64,000 nt of DNA. Origin: Betaproteobacteria bacterium. GTDB lineage: Bacteria > Pseudomonadota > Gammaproteobacteria > Burkholderiales > SG8-41. The notes under the pieces are model-generated. The model was not told where the DNA came from and ran no database searches. It saw only the letters and a program-made list of their open reading frames with translations. The translations under genes were made by a program, and so were the position numbers. Every line of letters starts with the position of its first letter. Position 1 is the first letter of the stretch. Shown one piece after another: positions 30,132 to 39,368 of this stretch. The stretch lies in assembly GCA_016868035.1 (NCBI GenBank), contig VGID01000010.1, positions 24,850-88,849 on the forward strand, written 5' to 3'.

Positions 30132-30884
30132 CTAGAGGCCGCCGCTGCGGCCGCCGTCCACCGCGATGATCTGTCCCGTGACGTACGGGGCCTCGGCGAT
30201 CAGGAATTGTACCGCTCTCGCGATATCGTCGGGCTCGCCGATGCGCTTCAATGCCGTCTGGTTGATGATGCGCTGGCGGGCCACCTCGTCGCGCCAGGCA
30301 TCGTCTTCGGGCCAGAGGATCGTCCCGGGCGCAACGCCGTTGACGCGGACCTCCGGCCCGAGATCGCGCGCCAGCGCGCGGGTGAGCGCGGCCAGCCCGC
30401 CTTTGGCCGCGATGTAAGCCGCGTGGTTCCGTATCGGCCACTGCGCCTGGATGTCGATGATGTTGACGATGCACCCGTGCTGCTTCCTCAACTCGGGAGC
30501 CGCCGCCTGGGCGAGGAACAGCGGCGCCTTGAGATTCGTGCCCACGATATCGGTCCACGCTTCTTCGGTCAGCTCCCCGATCGCCGTGGCGTAGAAACTC
30601 GAAGCGTTGTTGACCAGCGCGTCGAGCCTGCCGAACTGCTTGAGCGCCGACTTCATGAGCTGGGCCGGCGCCGCGTTTTTGAGCAGATCGGCCTGGACCA
30701 CCGCCACTGAATCGGCGCGCAGCGCGTTGAGCTCGACCTGCAGCGCGCGCGCCTCGAGCGCCGAGGAACGGTAATGCACGAGCAGATCGGCGCCGGCGGC
30801 GTGGAGCCCGCGGCAGATGGCCGCGCCCACGCGCCTCGCGCCGCCCGTGACGAGCACCGCTTTTCCCTGCAGAGTATCCGTCAT
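30132..30884 (-). CDS. SDR family oxidoreductase (pteridine reductase-like)
   Basis: [51 protein letters not shown]. Confidence 0.85.
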   Translation of the reverse strand: MTDTLQGKAVLVTGGARRVGAAICRGLHAAGADLLVHYRSSALEARALQVELNALRADSVAVVQADLLKNAAPAQLMKSALKQFGRLDALVNNASSFYATAIGELTEEAWTDIVGTNLKAPLFLAQAAAPELRKQHGCIVNIIDIQAQWPIRNHAAYIAAKGGLAALTRALARDLGPEVRVNGVAPGTILWPEDDAWRDEVARQRIINQTALKRIGEPDDIARAVQFLIAEAPYVTGQIIAVDGGRSGGL

Positions 30885-30947
30885 GTCCGGTTAGTGCGGC
30901 TCGGATGAGCGTGTAGAATTGTAGTCTAATCAACCGGCTTTCACCGC

Positions 30948-32114
30948 TTGAATCCTCCCTCACCCGCCGCGGGGCTGCCCGCGCCGCCACCCGAAGCGCT
31001 TGCATTGAGCGAGAAGCTCGCGCAGGCGATCGGCGAGGAGATCCGCCGCTCCGGCGGGTGGGTGAGCTTCGCCCGCTACATGGAACTTGCCCTCTACGCG
31101 CCTGGGCTGGGCTACTACATGGCCGGCGCGCGCAAACTGGGGCGGGACGGAGATTTCATCACGGCCCCGGAGATTTCCTCGCTGTTCGGCCGCACGATTG
31201 CGCGCCAGGTGGCGCAGCTTCTGCGCCTCGGCTACCAGGAGATCCTCGAGATCGGCGCGGGCAGCGGCGCGCTTGCCGCGGACCTGCTGCTCGAGCTCGA
31301 GCGGCAGGAATGCGCCCCCGAGCGCTACCTGATCCTGGAGTTGAGCCCTGACCTGCGCGACCGCAGCCGCGATACGATCGCCGCGCGCGCGCCGCAGATG
31401 ATCGAGCGCGTGGCCTGGCTCAACCGGCTGCCACCGTCGTTCTCGGGCGTGGTGCTCGGCAACGAGGTGCTGGATGCGATGCCGGTGCACCTGTTCGAGC
31501 GCCGGCAGCAGGGAGTGATGGAAATGGGCGTAGCGCTCGAGGCCGGGAAGTTCGCGTGGGCCCTCCGGCCGCCGCAAGCCGCGCCCGGTCCGGTGGACGC
31601 CTCGCTGTTCCCGGGGGCGGGCTACCGCACCGAGATCCAGTTCCTCGCGCGCGCGTTCATCCGCAGCGTGGGCGACGTGCTCGAGCGCGGCGCGGTGCTT
31701 TTTCTCGACTACGGGTTTCCGCGCCATGAGTACTACCATCCGCAACGCGCGCAGGGCACGCTCATGTGCCACTACCGGCATCGCGCACACGACGATCCGT
31801 TCCTGTTCCCGGGGCTGCAGGACATCACATCGCACATTGATTTCTCGGCAATCGCGCAGGCCGGGCGGGAGGCAGGGCTCGAAGTGCTCGGCTACACCAA
31901 CCAGGGGCAATTCCTGGTGAACTGCGGGATCACGGAAATCCTGGGCGAGACCGCGGCCGAGGAAGCGGTGCGCTACACACCGCTCACCGCCCAGGCCAAC
32001 AAGCTGCTCTCTCCGGCGGAGATGGGAGAACTCTACAAGGTAATCGCGCTCGGCAGGGACGTGCGCGATCCGCTGCTCGGCTTCTCGAGCGGGGACAAGC
32101 GCCACACGCTCTGA
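30948..32114 (+). CDS. MidA/NDUFAF7 family SAM-dependent methyltransferase
   Basis: YMELALYAPGLGYYMAGARKLGRDGDFITAPEISSLFG; GNEVLDAMPVH. Confidence 0.9.
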   Translation: MNPPSPAAGLPAPPPEALALSEKLAQAIGEEIRRSGGWVSFARYMELALYAPGLGYYMAGARKLGRDGDFITAPEISSLFGRTIARQVAQLLRLGYQEILEIGAGSGALAADLLLELERQECAPERYLILELSPDLRDRSRDTIAARAPQMIERVAWLNRLPPSFSGVVLGNEVLDAMPVHLFERRQQGVMEMGVALEAGKFAWALRPPQAAPGPVDASLFPGAGYRTEIQFLARAFIRSVGDVLERGAVLFLDYGFPRHEYYHPQRAQGTLMCHYRHRAHDDPFLFPGLQDITSHIDFSAIAQAGREAGLEVLGYTNQGQFLVNCGITEILGETAAEEAVRYTPLTAQANKLLSPAEMGELYKVIALGRDVRDPLLGFSSGDKRHTL

Positions 32115-32123
32115 GCCGGGTTC

Positions 32124-32897
32124 GTGGACAGCGAGCTCGTATTGTCATGGCCCTTGTGGGCGGCGGCGGGCGCGGTCTTCCTCGCCGCAGGATTCACGCA
32201 GGGCGCGCTCGGTTTCGGCTTTCCGACCATCTCCACGCCGGTGCTCGTGCTGCTGACCGACGTCAAGACCGCGATCATTCTCAACCTGCTGCCCAACTTC
32301 ACCGTCAACACGATCAGCATCGTGCGCGGCGGCAACTGGGGCGCGAGCCTGGGCCGGTACTGGCCCGTCGCGGTCTACGTGCTGATCGGGTCGTTCCTGG
32401 GGGCGATGTTCCTGATCATGGCGCCGCCCGCACCGCTGCGCCTGTTGCTGGCGCTGATCATAATCGCCTACCTCTACCAGCACCGCCTCGCGAAGCTCGA
32501 CTGGAGCTGGCTCGCGCGCCGGCCGTATATCTCCGCGCTGGGCTTCGGGCTGACGGGCGGGTTTTTCTCGGGATCGCTGAACCAGTCGCTGCCGCCGCTG
32601 CTGATCTACTTCACGCTGCTCGGCCTCGAGATCACCGCGATGACGCAGATTTTGAATCTGTGCTTTCTCGGCGGCAAGGCCGTGCAGGCGGCGACCCTCG
32701 GCCTCGCTGGCCAGATCGCGCTGTCGGCCGTGCTCGCAAACATTCCGATGACGCTGATCGCGCTGGCCGGCATGTACCTCGGGACCCATGCGCAGCGGCG
32801 ATTCAGCGTAGAGACCTACAACCGGGTGCTGCGCAGGATCCTGTTCGCAATCGCGCTCGTTCTGATATGGCAGGCCTCGGCCTCTGTCCTGCGCTGA
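32124..32897 (+). CDS. TSUP family (TauE/SafE) membrane transporter
   Basis: FTQGALGFGFPTISTPVLVLLTDVKTA; polytopic. Confidence 0.85.
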   Translation: MDSELVLSWPLWAAAGAVFLAAGFTQGALGFGFPTISTPVLVLLTDVKTAIILNLLPNFTVNTISIVRGGNWGASLGRYWPVAVYVLIGSFLGAMFLIMAPPAPLRLLLALIIIAYLYQHRLAKLDWSWLARRPYISALGFGLTGGFFSGSLNQSLPPLLIYFTLLGLEITAMTQILNLCFLGGKAVQAATLGLAGQIALSAVLANIPMTLIALAGMYLGTHAQRRFSVETYNRVLRRILFAIALVLIWQASASVLR

Positions 32898-32968
32898 GCA
32901 GGCTGCGCTAAGATAAGGGGGCGCGCACCGGGGCCCGCGCCTGCGGGACGCGCCATCGGGGATCACAC

Positions 32969-33658
32969 ATGACCTTGCCGAGCCGATCGAGATACTCGGC
33001 GCTCGCGCTTGCTGCCGCTCTCACTGCGGGCAACGCAGCGGCCGCCGAAGCGCCCGAAGTCGCCCGGGCGCGATACCTGTGGTCGCAAAGCCCGCACGGC
33101 GCGTTCCTCGAGCGCATCCTGCCGCGGGCGGTCGAGCCCCATCAGTTGCCCGAGCCGAGATCGGAAGGGGCGGGGCTCGCGACCCGCTATTGCGTGCAGT
33201 GCCACTACCTGCCGAGCCCGCAAATGCACACGGCCGCGAAATGGAAGCCGATCGTGGACCGGATGTACTGGCGCATGAAGGGCCACGGCAACATGGGCGC
33301 GCTGATGAAGGACATGATGGACAGGGTCGAGGCGCCCTCCGACAGGGATCTCGCCGTCCTCACCCGCTACCTTCAGAAGCACGGGATGAGCGAGATCGAT
33401 CCCAAGCGCTATCCGTCGCTCGAAACCAGCGCCGGAAAGATGTTCACCTTTGCCTGCAACCAGTGCCACGCGCTGCCGGACCCCAGGCGCCACACCGCGA
33501 GTGACTGGCCGAAGGTGGTCGAACGCATGAAGCGCCACATAGCCTGGGCCAATGTCGTGGTTGGTGTGGATGTGCTGCGGACTGTACCGGTGCTCGAGAC
33601 CGAGGAAATCATTCGCTTCCTCCAGCGCCACGCCCGCTCCGAGCCCAAACCAAAATAG
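32969..33658 (+). CDS. Secreted di-heme cytochrome c-like protein with internal duplication
   Basis: Signal peptide; CVQCH and CNQCH, each followed by YLPSP..HTA / ALPDP..HTA. Confidence 0.75.
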   Translation: MTLPSRSRYSALALAAALTAGNAAAAEAPEVARARYLWSQSPHGAFLERILPRAVEPHQLPEPRSEGAGLATRYCVQCHYLPSPQMHTAAKWKPIVDRMYWRMKGHGNMGALMKDMMDRVEAPSDRDLAVLTRYLQKHGMSEIDPKRYPSLETSAGKMFTFACNQCHALPDPRRHTASDWPKVVERMKRHIAWANVVVGVDVLRTVPVLETEEIIRFLQRHARSEPKPK

Positions 33659-33746
33659 ACAGGATTCACAGGATTTCAAGAAGATTTACAGGATTCCTTC
33701 TCGGATCTAATCCTGTTGATCCCGGGTAATCATGTGAATCCTGTCC
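33658..33746. repeat. Inverted repeat of mainly 9-bp period: GACAGGATTCACAGGATT...TTACAGGATT / AATCCTGTTGATCC...GTGAATCCTGTCC
   Basis: Direct reading between the cytochrome and ADH genes. Confidence 0.85.
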
Positions 33747-33756
33747 ATTTTTTTCC

Positions 33757-34740
33757 ATGAAAGCGATGCAGCTCGCGGCGCCGCGCACGGCGCTCAGGCC
33801 CGCCGATCTGCCGGCGCCGCGTCCCGGCCCGGGCGAGCTGCTGCTGAAGGTCGCCGCATGCGGGGTGTGCCGCACCGACCTGCACGTGGTGGACGGCGAT
33901 CTCGCGCAAGGAAAGCTTCCCATCATCCCGGGACACGAGATCGTAGGCAGAGTCGTGGACAAGGGCTCTGCGGTGGAGCGCTTCGAGCGCGGAGACCGCG
34001 TTGGCGTACCGTGGCTCGGCTACACCTGCGGCGCATGCGACTACTGCACGGGCGGGCGGGAAAACCTCTGCGATCGGGCGCGCTTTACCGGCTACCATAT
34101 TGACGGCGGCTACGCCGAATACACGGTCGCCGACCAGCGCTACTGTTTCCATCTGCCCGCCGCGTACGAGGACGCCGCAGCGGCGCCTCTGCTGTGCGCG
34201 GGGCTGATCGGCTACCGTGCGCTGGTCATGGCGGGCGACGCGCGGCGCCTCGGTATATACGGCTTCGGGGCCGCGGCGCACATCGTGGCGCAGGTCGCGC
34301 GCCATCAGGGGCGGCGCCTGTTCGCTTTCACGCGGCCGAACGATGCCGCGGCACAGGACTTTGCGCGCAGGCTAGGCGCCGAGTGGGCGGGCGATTCCGG
34401 TGCGCCGCCGCCCGAGGAACTCGACGCCGCGATTCTCTTTGCGCCAGTCGGAACGCTCGTGGTCGAAGCCCTGCGCGCCACCGCCAAGGGCGGCACCGTG
34501 GTGTGCGCCGGCATCCACATGAGCGAGATCCCGGCCTTTCCCTACGACATCCTGTGGGGCGAGCGCGTCGTGCGCTCGGTGGCCAACCTCACGCGGCGCG
34601 ACGGCGAGGAGTTCCTCGCGCTGGCGCCCAAGGTGCCGGTACGCACGACCGTGGAAACGTACCCGCTGGCACGGGCAAACGAGGCGCTCGCGCGGCTGCG
34701 CGAGGGGCGCGTCACCGGCGCGGCGGTGCTGGTGCCGTGA
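33757..34740 (+). CDS. Zinc-dependent alcohol dehydrogenase
   Basis: CGVCRTDLHVVDGDL; PGHEIVGRVVDKG; CGACDYCTGGRENLCD. Confidence 0.92.
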   Translation: MKAMQLAAPRTALRPADLPAPRPGPGELLLKVAACGVCRTDLHVVDGDLAQGKLPIIPGHEIVGRVVDKGSAVERFERGDRVGVPWLGYTCGACDYCTGGRENLCDRARFTGYHIDGGYAEYTVADQRYCFHLPAAYEDAAAAPLLCAGLIGYRALVMAGDARRLGIYGFGAAAHIVAQVARHQGRRLFAFTRPNDAAAQDFARRLGAEWAGDSGAPPPEELDAAILFAPVGTLVVEALRATAKGGTVVCAGIHMSEIPAFPYDILWGERVVRSVANLTRRDGEEFLALAPKVPVRTTVETYPLARANEALARLREGRVTGAAVLVP

Positions 34741-34746
34741 GGCGCG

Positions 34747-34985
34747 GGTCGTGAGGGGTGAGTCGTGATTCGACCTAAGCCTGCCGCTCCGTGTCTGGTT
34801 CTCGTTCTTGTTTCTCTCCGCGGCTTGGCGCTTCCATTCTTGTTCCTGGTTTTCCTCTGCGTCCTCCGCGTCCTCTACGGTTCAGCTTTTCGTTCCGTCG
34901 GCGTTCATCGGCGTGCATCGGCGGGCAGGGCATTTAGCTTTTCGACTCACCAGTCACCGGTCACGAGTCACCAGTCACCAGTCAC
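34747..34985. repeat. Composite repeat locus: heptamer arms flanking 9-mer and 10-mer arrays
   Basis: Heptamers 34747-34774 and 34943-34984; CCTCTGCGT-type 9-mers 34854-34880; TCGGCGTTCA-type 10-mers 34898-34927. Confidence 0.85.
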
Positions 34986-34990
34986 GCGTT

Positions 34991-35542
34991 TCAGGCTTTG
35001 GCGAGCGTGACGTCGAAGCTCGCCGCGAGCGCGCCCTCCTTCGCCGTAGCCGACGTGACGAGTTCCTGCGGAATCCCGCGCTCGCGCGCGAAGTAGAGCT
35101 GCGTGACCAGCGTCGCGTAGCCCTTCGCGCTCACGCGGTAATGGATGTGGCGCGGGCGCCCCGGATATTCGCCGGGCATCACGGTGCGAAACGTGTAGCG
35201 CCCGTCGGCGCCGGTCTTGAGGCTCGCGCGCAGCAGGCAGCCGGGGTCGTCCTGCCTCGCGCCGACCTGCGTGTAATCGCCGCGCGCGTCCGCCTGCCAC
35301 ACCTCGACCAAGGCGCCCGCGAGCGGCGTGCAATCCGGCATGCCGAGCACGCGGCCGGAGACCGCGAGCTTCTGGGTTCCGCCCGATCCGCTCGCGCACA
35401 GCTCGGGCTGTGACGGAGCGCCCTTGATGTAGAACGGCCCCAGCGCATCGCGCGGCGTCACGCGGCATAGTTGCGCGTGCAATGCATCGGGCACGACGAA
35501 AATCGCGCCTGCGACGAGGAAACGTCTGCGGTTGACATTCAT
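34991..35542 (-). CDS. Intradiol ring-cleavage dioxygenase family protein, exported
   Basis: Tat-like MNVNRRRFLVAGA; TPLAGALVEVWQADARGDY; YRTFRTVMPGEYPGRPRHIHYRV-like segment. Confidence 0.8.
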   Translation of the reverse strand: MNVNRRRFLVAGAIFVVPDALHAQLCRVTPRDALGPFYIKGAPSQPELCASGSGGTQKLAVSGRVLGMPDCTPLAGALVEVWQADARGDYTQVGARQDDPGCLLRASLKTGADGRYTFRTVMPGEYPGRPRHIHYRVSAKGYATLVTQLYFARERGIPQELVTSATAKEGALAASFDVTLAKA

Positions 35543-35614
35543 GCCATACCCCCTCACCCCACCCTCTCCCCCTGTTCAGGGGGAGAGCGGGTCTTATGTC
35601 CCCTTGTCACCGCG

Positions 35615-36241
35615 TCACTTCTTCACTTCCGGCACGTTCATGCCCTTCTGCACCGCCGGCCGCGCGGAGATCGTGCCGAACCAGCGCTTCACGTGCGGAT
35701 AGCCGGAAAGATCGGTCTTGTGCCATTCGTAGCGCGCCACCCAGGGATAGGTCGCGATGTCGGCGATCGTGTACTCGTCGGCCAGGAACTCGTGGTTTGC
35801 CAGATGCTGGTTTAGAACGGCGTACAGGCGCCGGGTTTCCCTGGTGTAGCGCTCGATCCCGTACGGAACGGGCTCTTTGGCGGCGCGCAGGAAGTGGTGC
35901 ACCTGGCCGAACATCGGCCCCACGTGCCCCATCTGGAACATCAGCCACTGCAGCGTCACGTACTTGCCGCGCGTGGACCCGGGCAGCAGCTTCCCGGTCT
36001 TGCCGGCGAGGTAGACGAGGATCGCGCCGGACTCCATCATCTCGATCGGTTTGCCGTCGGGGCCGTCGGGGTCCACGATCGAGGGAATCTTGCCGTTCGG
36101 GTTGATCATCACGTACTGCGGCTTGAACTGGTCGCCCTTGCCAATGTCGATCGGGTGCACGCGATACGGCAGCGCGAGCTCCTCCAGCATGATCGAGACC
36201 TTGCGGCCGTTCGGTGTGCTCCAGGTGTACAGATCGATCAT
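35615..36241 (-). CDS. Glutathione S-transferase family protein (YfcG-like)
   Basis: MIDLYTWSTPNGRKVSIMLEELALPYRVHPIDI; PNGKIPSIVD. Confidence 0.9.
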   Translation of the reverse strand: MIDLYTWSTPNGRKVSIMLEELALPYRVHPIDIGKGDQFKPQYVMINPNGKIPSIVDPDGPDGKPIEMMESGAILVYLAGKTGKLLPGSTRGKYVTLQWLMFQMGHVGPMFGQVHHFLRAAKEPVPYGIERYTRETRRLYAVLNQHLANHEFLADEYTIADIATYPWVARYEWHKTDLSGYPHVKRWFGTISARPAVQKGMNVPEVKK

Positions 36242-36302
36242 CGCACTCCTTCTTCCGAGTAACTGAGTGATTCAGTGATTTAGAGCCCGCTTGGTCTCAA
36301 TC

Positions 36303-37350
36303 AACAAGTGCAACACTAATGTTAGTCCCCGACAGGAGTGTTGCCATGGGTCAATGCTATAGCCATCTGAGTATCGTGGAGCGTGAGGAGATCAGCCGCG
36401 GTTTGGCGCGGGGTGAATCGGTGCGGGCGATTGGTCGCGAGCTCGGGCGCAGTGCCTCGAGCATCCGTCGCGAGATCGGCCGCAATATCGGAGGGCGGGC
36501 GTTGTATCGGGCGAGCTTGGCACAGCGCCGAGCTCAGCGCTGCGCCCACCGGGCACGGCGACGGCGTAAGCTGCTGTGGCGCTGGCTGGCGCGCTATGTC
36601 GGACTGCGGCTGATGCTGGGCTGGTCGCCCGAGCAGATTGCCGCTCGGCTCAAACGTGACTACCCTCAGGACATGCGCCGACGCATCTCCCACGAGACGA
36701 TCTATTGCTCGATCTACATCATTCCGCGCGGGCAGTTGCGCCGCCTGCTCATCTCCTGCTTGCGCCAGCACCGTAAGCGGCGTCGAGCCCGCTACCGCAG
36801 CGGCGAGCGCCGCGGCCAGATTCCCAATCGCACCCCCATTGGGCTGCGCCCGCCGGAGCTCGAGACCCGGCGCGTGCCGGGCCACTGGGAAGGCGATCTG
36901 CTCAAGGGGCGCGCCAACCGCTCCGCCGTGGGCACCCTGGTCGAGCGCACCACGCGCCTGGTGCTGCTGGCGCGGCTGCCGGGACTGGACTCGCATGCCG
37001 TGTGCAGCGGCTTTGCCCGCAAGCTGGGCATGGTGCCACAGCCGTTGCGTAAATCGCTCACCTACGATCAGGGCCGCGAGATGGCGCGTCACGAGTTGCT
37101 GCGTAAGCGGCTCAAACTTCAAACCTACTTCGCCGACCCGCACAGCCCGTGGCAACGCGGCTCCAGCGAGAACACCAATGGGCTGCTGCGCCAATACCTT
37201 CCCCGCAATATCGATCTGAGCCGGCTGTCTCAGCGCGAGCTCAACGCCATTGCCGCACGACTGAACAACCGGCCTCGCAAAACGCTCGACTGGATGACCC
37301 CGAACGAGGCGTGGGCTACTCAACTAAAATCCCCCAGTGTTGCACTTGGA
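36303..37350 (+). mobile_element. IS30 family insertion sequence
   Basis: Terminal inverted repeat core AAGTGCAACACT (36306-36317) / AGTGTTGCACTT (37336-37347) flanking an intact transposase. Confidence 0.85.
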
Positions 37351-37356
37351 ACTTGA
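36346..37356 (+). CDS. IS30 family transposase
   Basis: HTH (VEREEISRGLARGESVRAIGRELGRSASSIRREI); DDE context GHWEGDLLKG, TYDQGRE, SSENTNG. Confidence 0.92.
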   Translation: MGQCYSHLSIVEREEISRGLARGESVRAIGRELGRSASSIRREIGRNIGGRALYRASLAQRRAQRCAHRARRRRKLLWRWLARYVGLRLMLGWSPEQIAARLKRDYPQDMRRRISHETIYCSIYIIPRGQLRRLLISCLRQHRKRRRARYRSGERRGQIPNRTPIGLRPPELETRRVPGHWEGDLLKGRANRSAVGTLVERTTRLVLLARLPGLDSHAVCSGFARKLGMVPQPLRKSLTYDQGREMARHELLRKRLKLQTYFADPHSPWQRGSSENTNGLLRQYLPRNIDLSRLSQRELNAIAARLNNRPRKTLDWMTPNEAWATQLKSPSVALGT

Positions 37357-37370
37357 GAGCGAGCCGGTTC

Positions 37371-38480
37371 TTAGTCACGAGCGATAGCGCGGCGGATGGC
37401 GGCGAGCCGCGCCTCATCCACGCGCCCGCGGATCTCGTGAGGCGCTCTTGCGGTCTTTGCGATCGCGCCGGCATCGACCGCGGCGGCGGCGGCCCGTGCA
37501 CGCTCGAGCAGCCGGCGCGCGGGCTCCGCGTCCTGCTGGTCCGCGAGCACGGCGGCAACGAGCTCCGCGAATCGCCCGGGTCGGCGCCATGCGTCGGTCG
37601 CGTCGAGGAGCTCCAGCATCCCGGGGGCATCCAGTTCCACGGCGTCGATCACGGTATTGGCGTGGCGGGCGGCAAGCAGCGCAAGATCTCGCGCGGCTGC
37701 GGGCGCTTTGAGCCGGCTGGCGAGCGCTTCCACGGCGTGCGGATCGAGCGCCGCAGTAAGGGCGGCAAAGCGCCCCTCGAGCGAACAGCCCGCACGCGCG
37801 GCCGCGTCAAGCGCCCGCATCACCGCCTGGCCCGCCTCGGGGTTCTCGAGCGGCGCGTCGAGTTCCGGCACGATCCGCGACAGCGCCCCGCACTCCCGCA
37901 GCTCCGCGAACATCCGTGAGGGGCGCGCCTCCATGAGTCCCCGCGACAGTTCCTGCCACACGCGCTCGGGCACCAGCGCATCGGCCTCGCCGTCCGCGGC
38001 CATCCTGCGCATCAACGCCTGCGTCTCGGGCGCGACGCGGAAGCCGAAGCGCGCCGCGAAGCGCGCCACGCGCAGGATCCGCACCGGGTCTTCCGCGAAC
38101 GCCGGGCTCACGTGGCGCAGCACGCCCGCCTTGAGATCGGCCGCGCCGTTGAACGGGTCGACGATGCGCCCCTCGGGATCTCTGGCGATCGCGTTGATCG
38201 TGAGGTCGCGCCGCGCGAGGTCCTGCTCGAGCGTCACGTCGGGCGCGGTGTAGAACTCGAAGCCGTGATAGCCGCGCGCGGTTTTCCTCTCGGTGCGCGC
38301 GAGCGCGTACTCCTCGTGGGTCTGCGCGTGCAGGAAGACGGGGAAATCCCGGCCCACGGGCTTGTAGCCGAGCCGCACCATCTCCTCCGGGGTGGCGCCG
38401 ACGACAACGTAGTCGCGGTCCTCGACCGGGAGCCCCAGCAGCTCGTCGCGCACCGCCCCTCCCACACAGTAGATCTTCAT
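37371..38480 (-). CDS. cca: CCA-adding enzyme (tRNA nucleotidyltransferase)
   Basis: [34 protein letters not shown]. Confidence 0.95.
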   Translation of the reverse strand: MKIYCVGGAVRDELLGLPVEDRDYVVVGATPEEMVRLGYKPVGRDFPVFLHAQTHEEYALARTERKTARGYHGFEFYTAPDVTLEQDLARRDLTINAIARDPEGRIVDPFNGAADLKAGVLRHVSPAFAEDPVRILRVARFAARFGFRVAPETQALMRRMAADGEADALVPERVWQELSRGLMEARPSRMFAELRECGALSRIVPELDAPLENPEAGQAVMRALDAAARAGCSLEGRFAALTAALDPHAVEALASRLKAPAAARDLALLAARHANTVIDAVELDAPGMLELLDATDAWRRPGRFAELVAAVLADQQDAEPARRLLERARAAAAAVDAGAIAKTARAPHEIRGRVDEARLAAIRRAIARD

Positions 38481-38484
38481 GAGC

Positions 38485-38592
38485 TCGTGATTCGTGAATC
38501 GTGATTCGTGAATCGTGAATCGGCGGCACCGCGCGAGCCGCGAGCCGGAGAAAACCGCAGTTTACCGCTCACGGACCACCGGTCATGCGTCA
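38485..38592. repeat. Heptamer inverted repeat locus: (TCGTGAA/T)x5 ... CCGGTCA-type units
   Basis: 38485-38519 starts 5 nt upstream of the cca start; right arm 38565-38592. Confidence 0.9.
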
Positions 38593-39261
38593 CGATTTCG
38601 CAGCGTACGGCTCGTCGGCCGCAACGAACGCCGTCTCGCGGCACGCCGCGTCCATCCACTCGGTGACGGACGGAAGGCCGCGCACGGCCTCGACGTAATC
38701 GCGCGCGAGCGGCGGGAGTGACACCACGTAGGTGAGGAACCGCATCACCACCGGCGCGTAATAGGCATCCGGCACCGTGAATTTCCCGAACAGCAACGCG
38801 CCGCCTTCGCCAAAACGCCCGCGGCATTCGCTCCAGATGGCCGAGACGCGCGCGATTTCGCGCGCGACCGCATCGCTCATGCCCTTGCGCGGGTGCGAGG
38901 CGCGGATGTTCATGGGCATGGCCTCGCGCAGGCTGCGGAACCCCGCGTGCATCTCGGCGCAGACCGCGCGCGCGTGTGCGCGCGCGCCGGCTTCCTCGGG
39001 CCACAACCGCTTTTCCGGAAACAATTCGGCGAGCGTCTCGCAGATCGCGAGGGAATCCCACACCGGCGCGCCGTCCACGAGCAACACGGGCACCTGCCCG
39101 GCCGGCGAGTACTGCCCGATGCCCCGGGGCCGCGCCTCGTCGTCGAACCACAGCTGGATCTCCTCGAAAGGGATCTGCGCCTGGCGCATGAGCACCCAGG
39201 GACGCATCGACCACGAAGAATAGTTCTTGTTGCCAATGACCAGTGTCAGCGCAGCGCTCAT
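38590..39261 (-). CDS. Glutathione S-transferase family protein
   Basis: LTLVIGNKNYSSWSMRPWVLM; N-terminal thioredoxin-like fold motifs. Confidence 0.88.
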   Translation of the reverse strand: MSAALTLVIGNKNYSSWSMRPWVLMRQAQIPFEEIQLWFDDEARPRGIGQYSPAGQVPVLLVDGAPVWDSLAICETLAELFPEKRLWPEEAGARAHARAVCAEMHAGFRSLREAMPMNIRASHPRKGMSDAVAREIARVSAIWSECRGRFGEGGALLFGKFTVPDAYYAPVVMRFLTYVVSLPPLARDYVEAVRGLPSVTEWMDAACRETAFVAADEPYAAKS

Positions 39262-39283
39262 CCCGTTAACCCAACGGCGTGGC

Positions 39284-39368
39284 GGGTGATTCGCGGCCCG
39301 CTTCGCTTCCCTCGCTTCCCGCGATTCGTTCCTCGTCTTCCCGTATCACGACTCACGATTCACGGAAT
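39284..39368. repeat. Degenerate heptamer repeat locus (TTCCTCG / GACTCAC-GATTCAC units)
   Basis: GGGTGATTCG .. CTTCGCTTCCCTCGCTTCCCG.. ATCACGACTCACGATTCACG. Confidence 0.65.
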
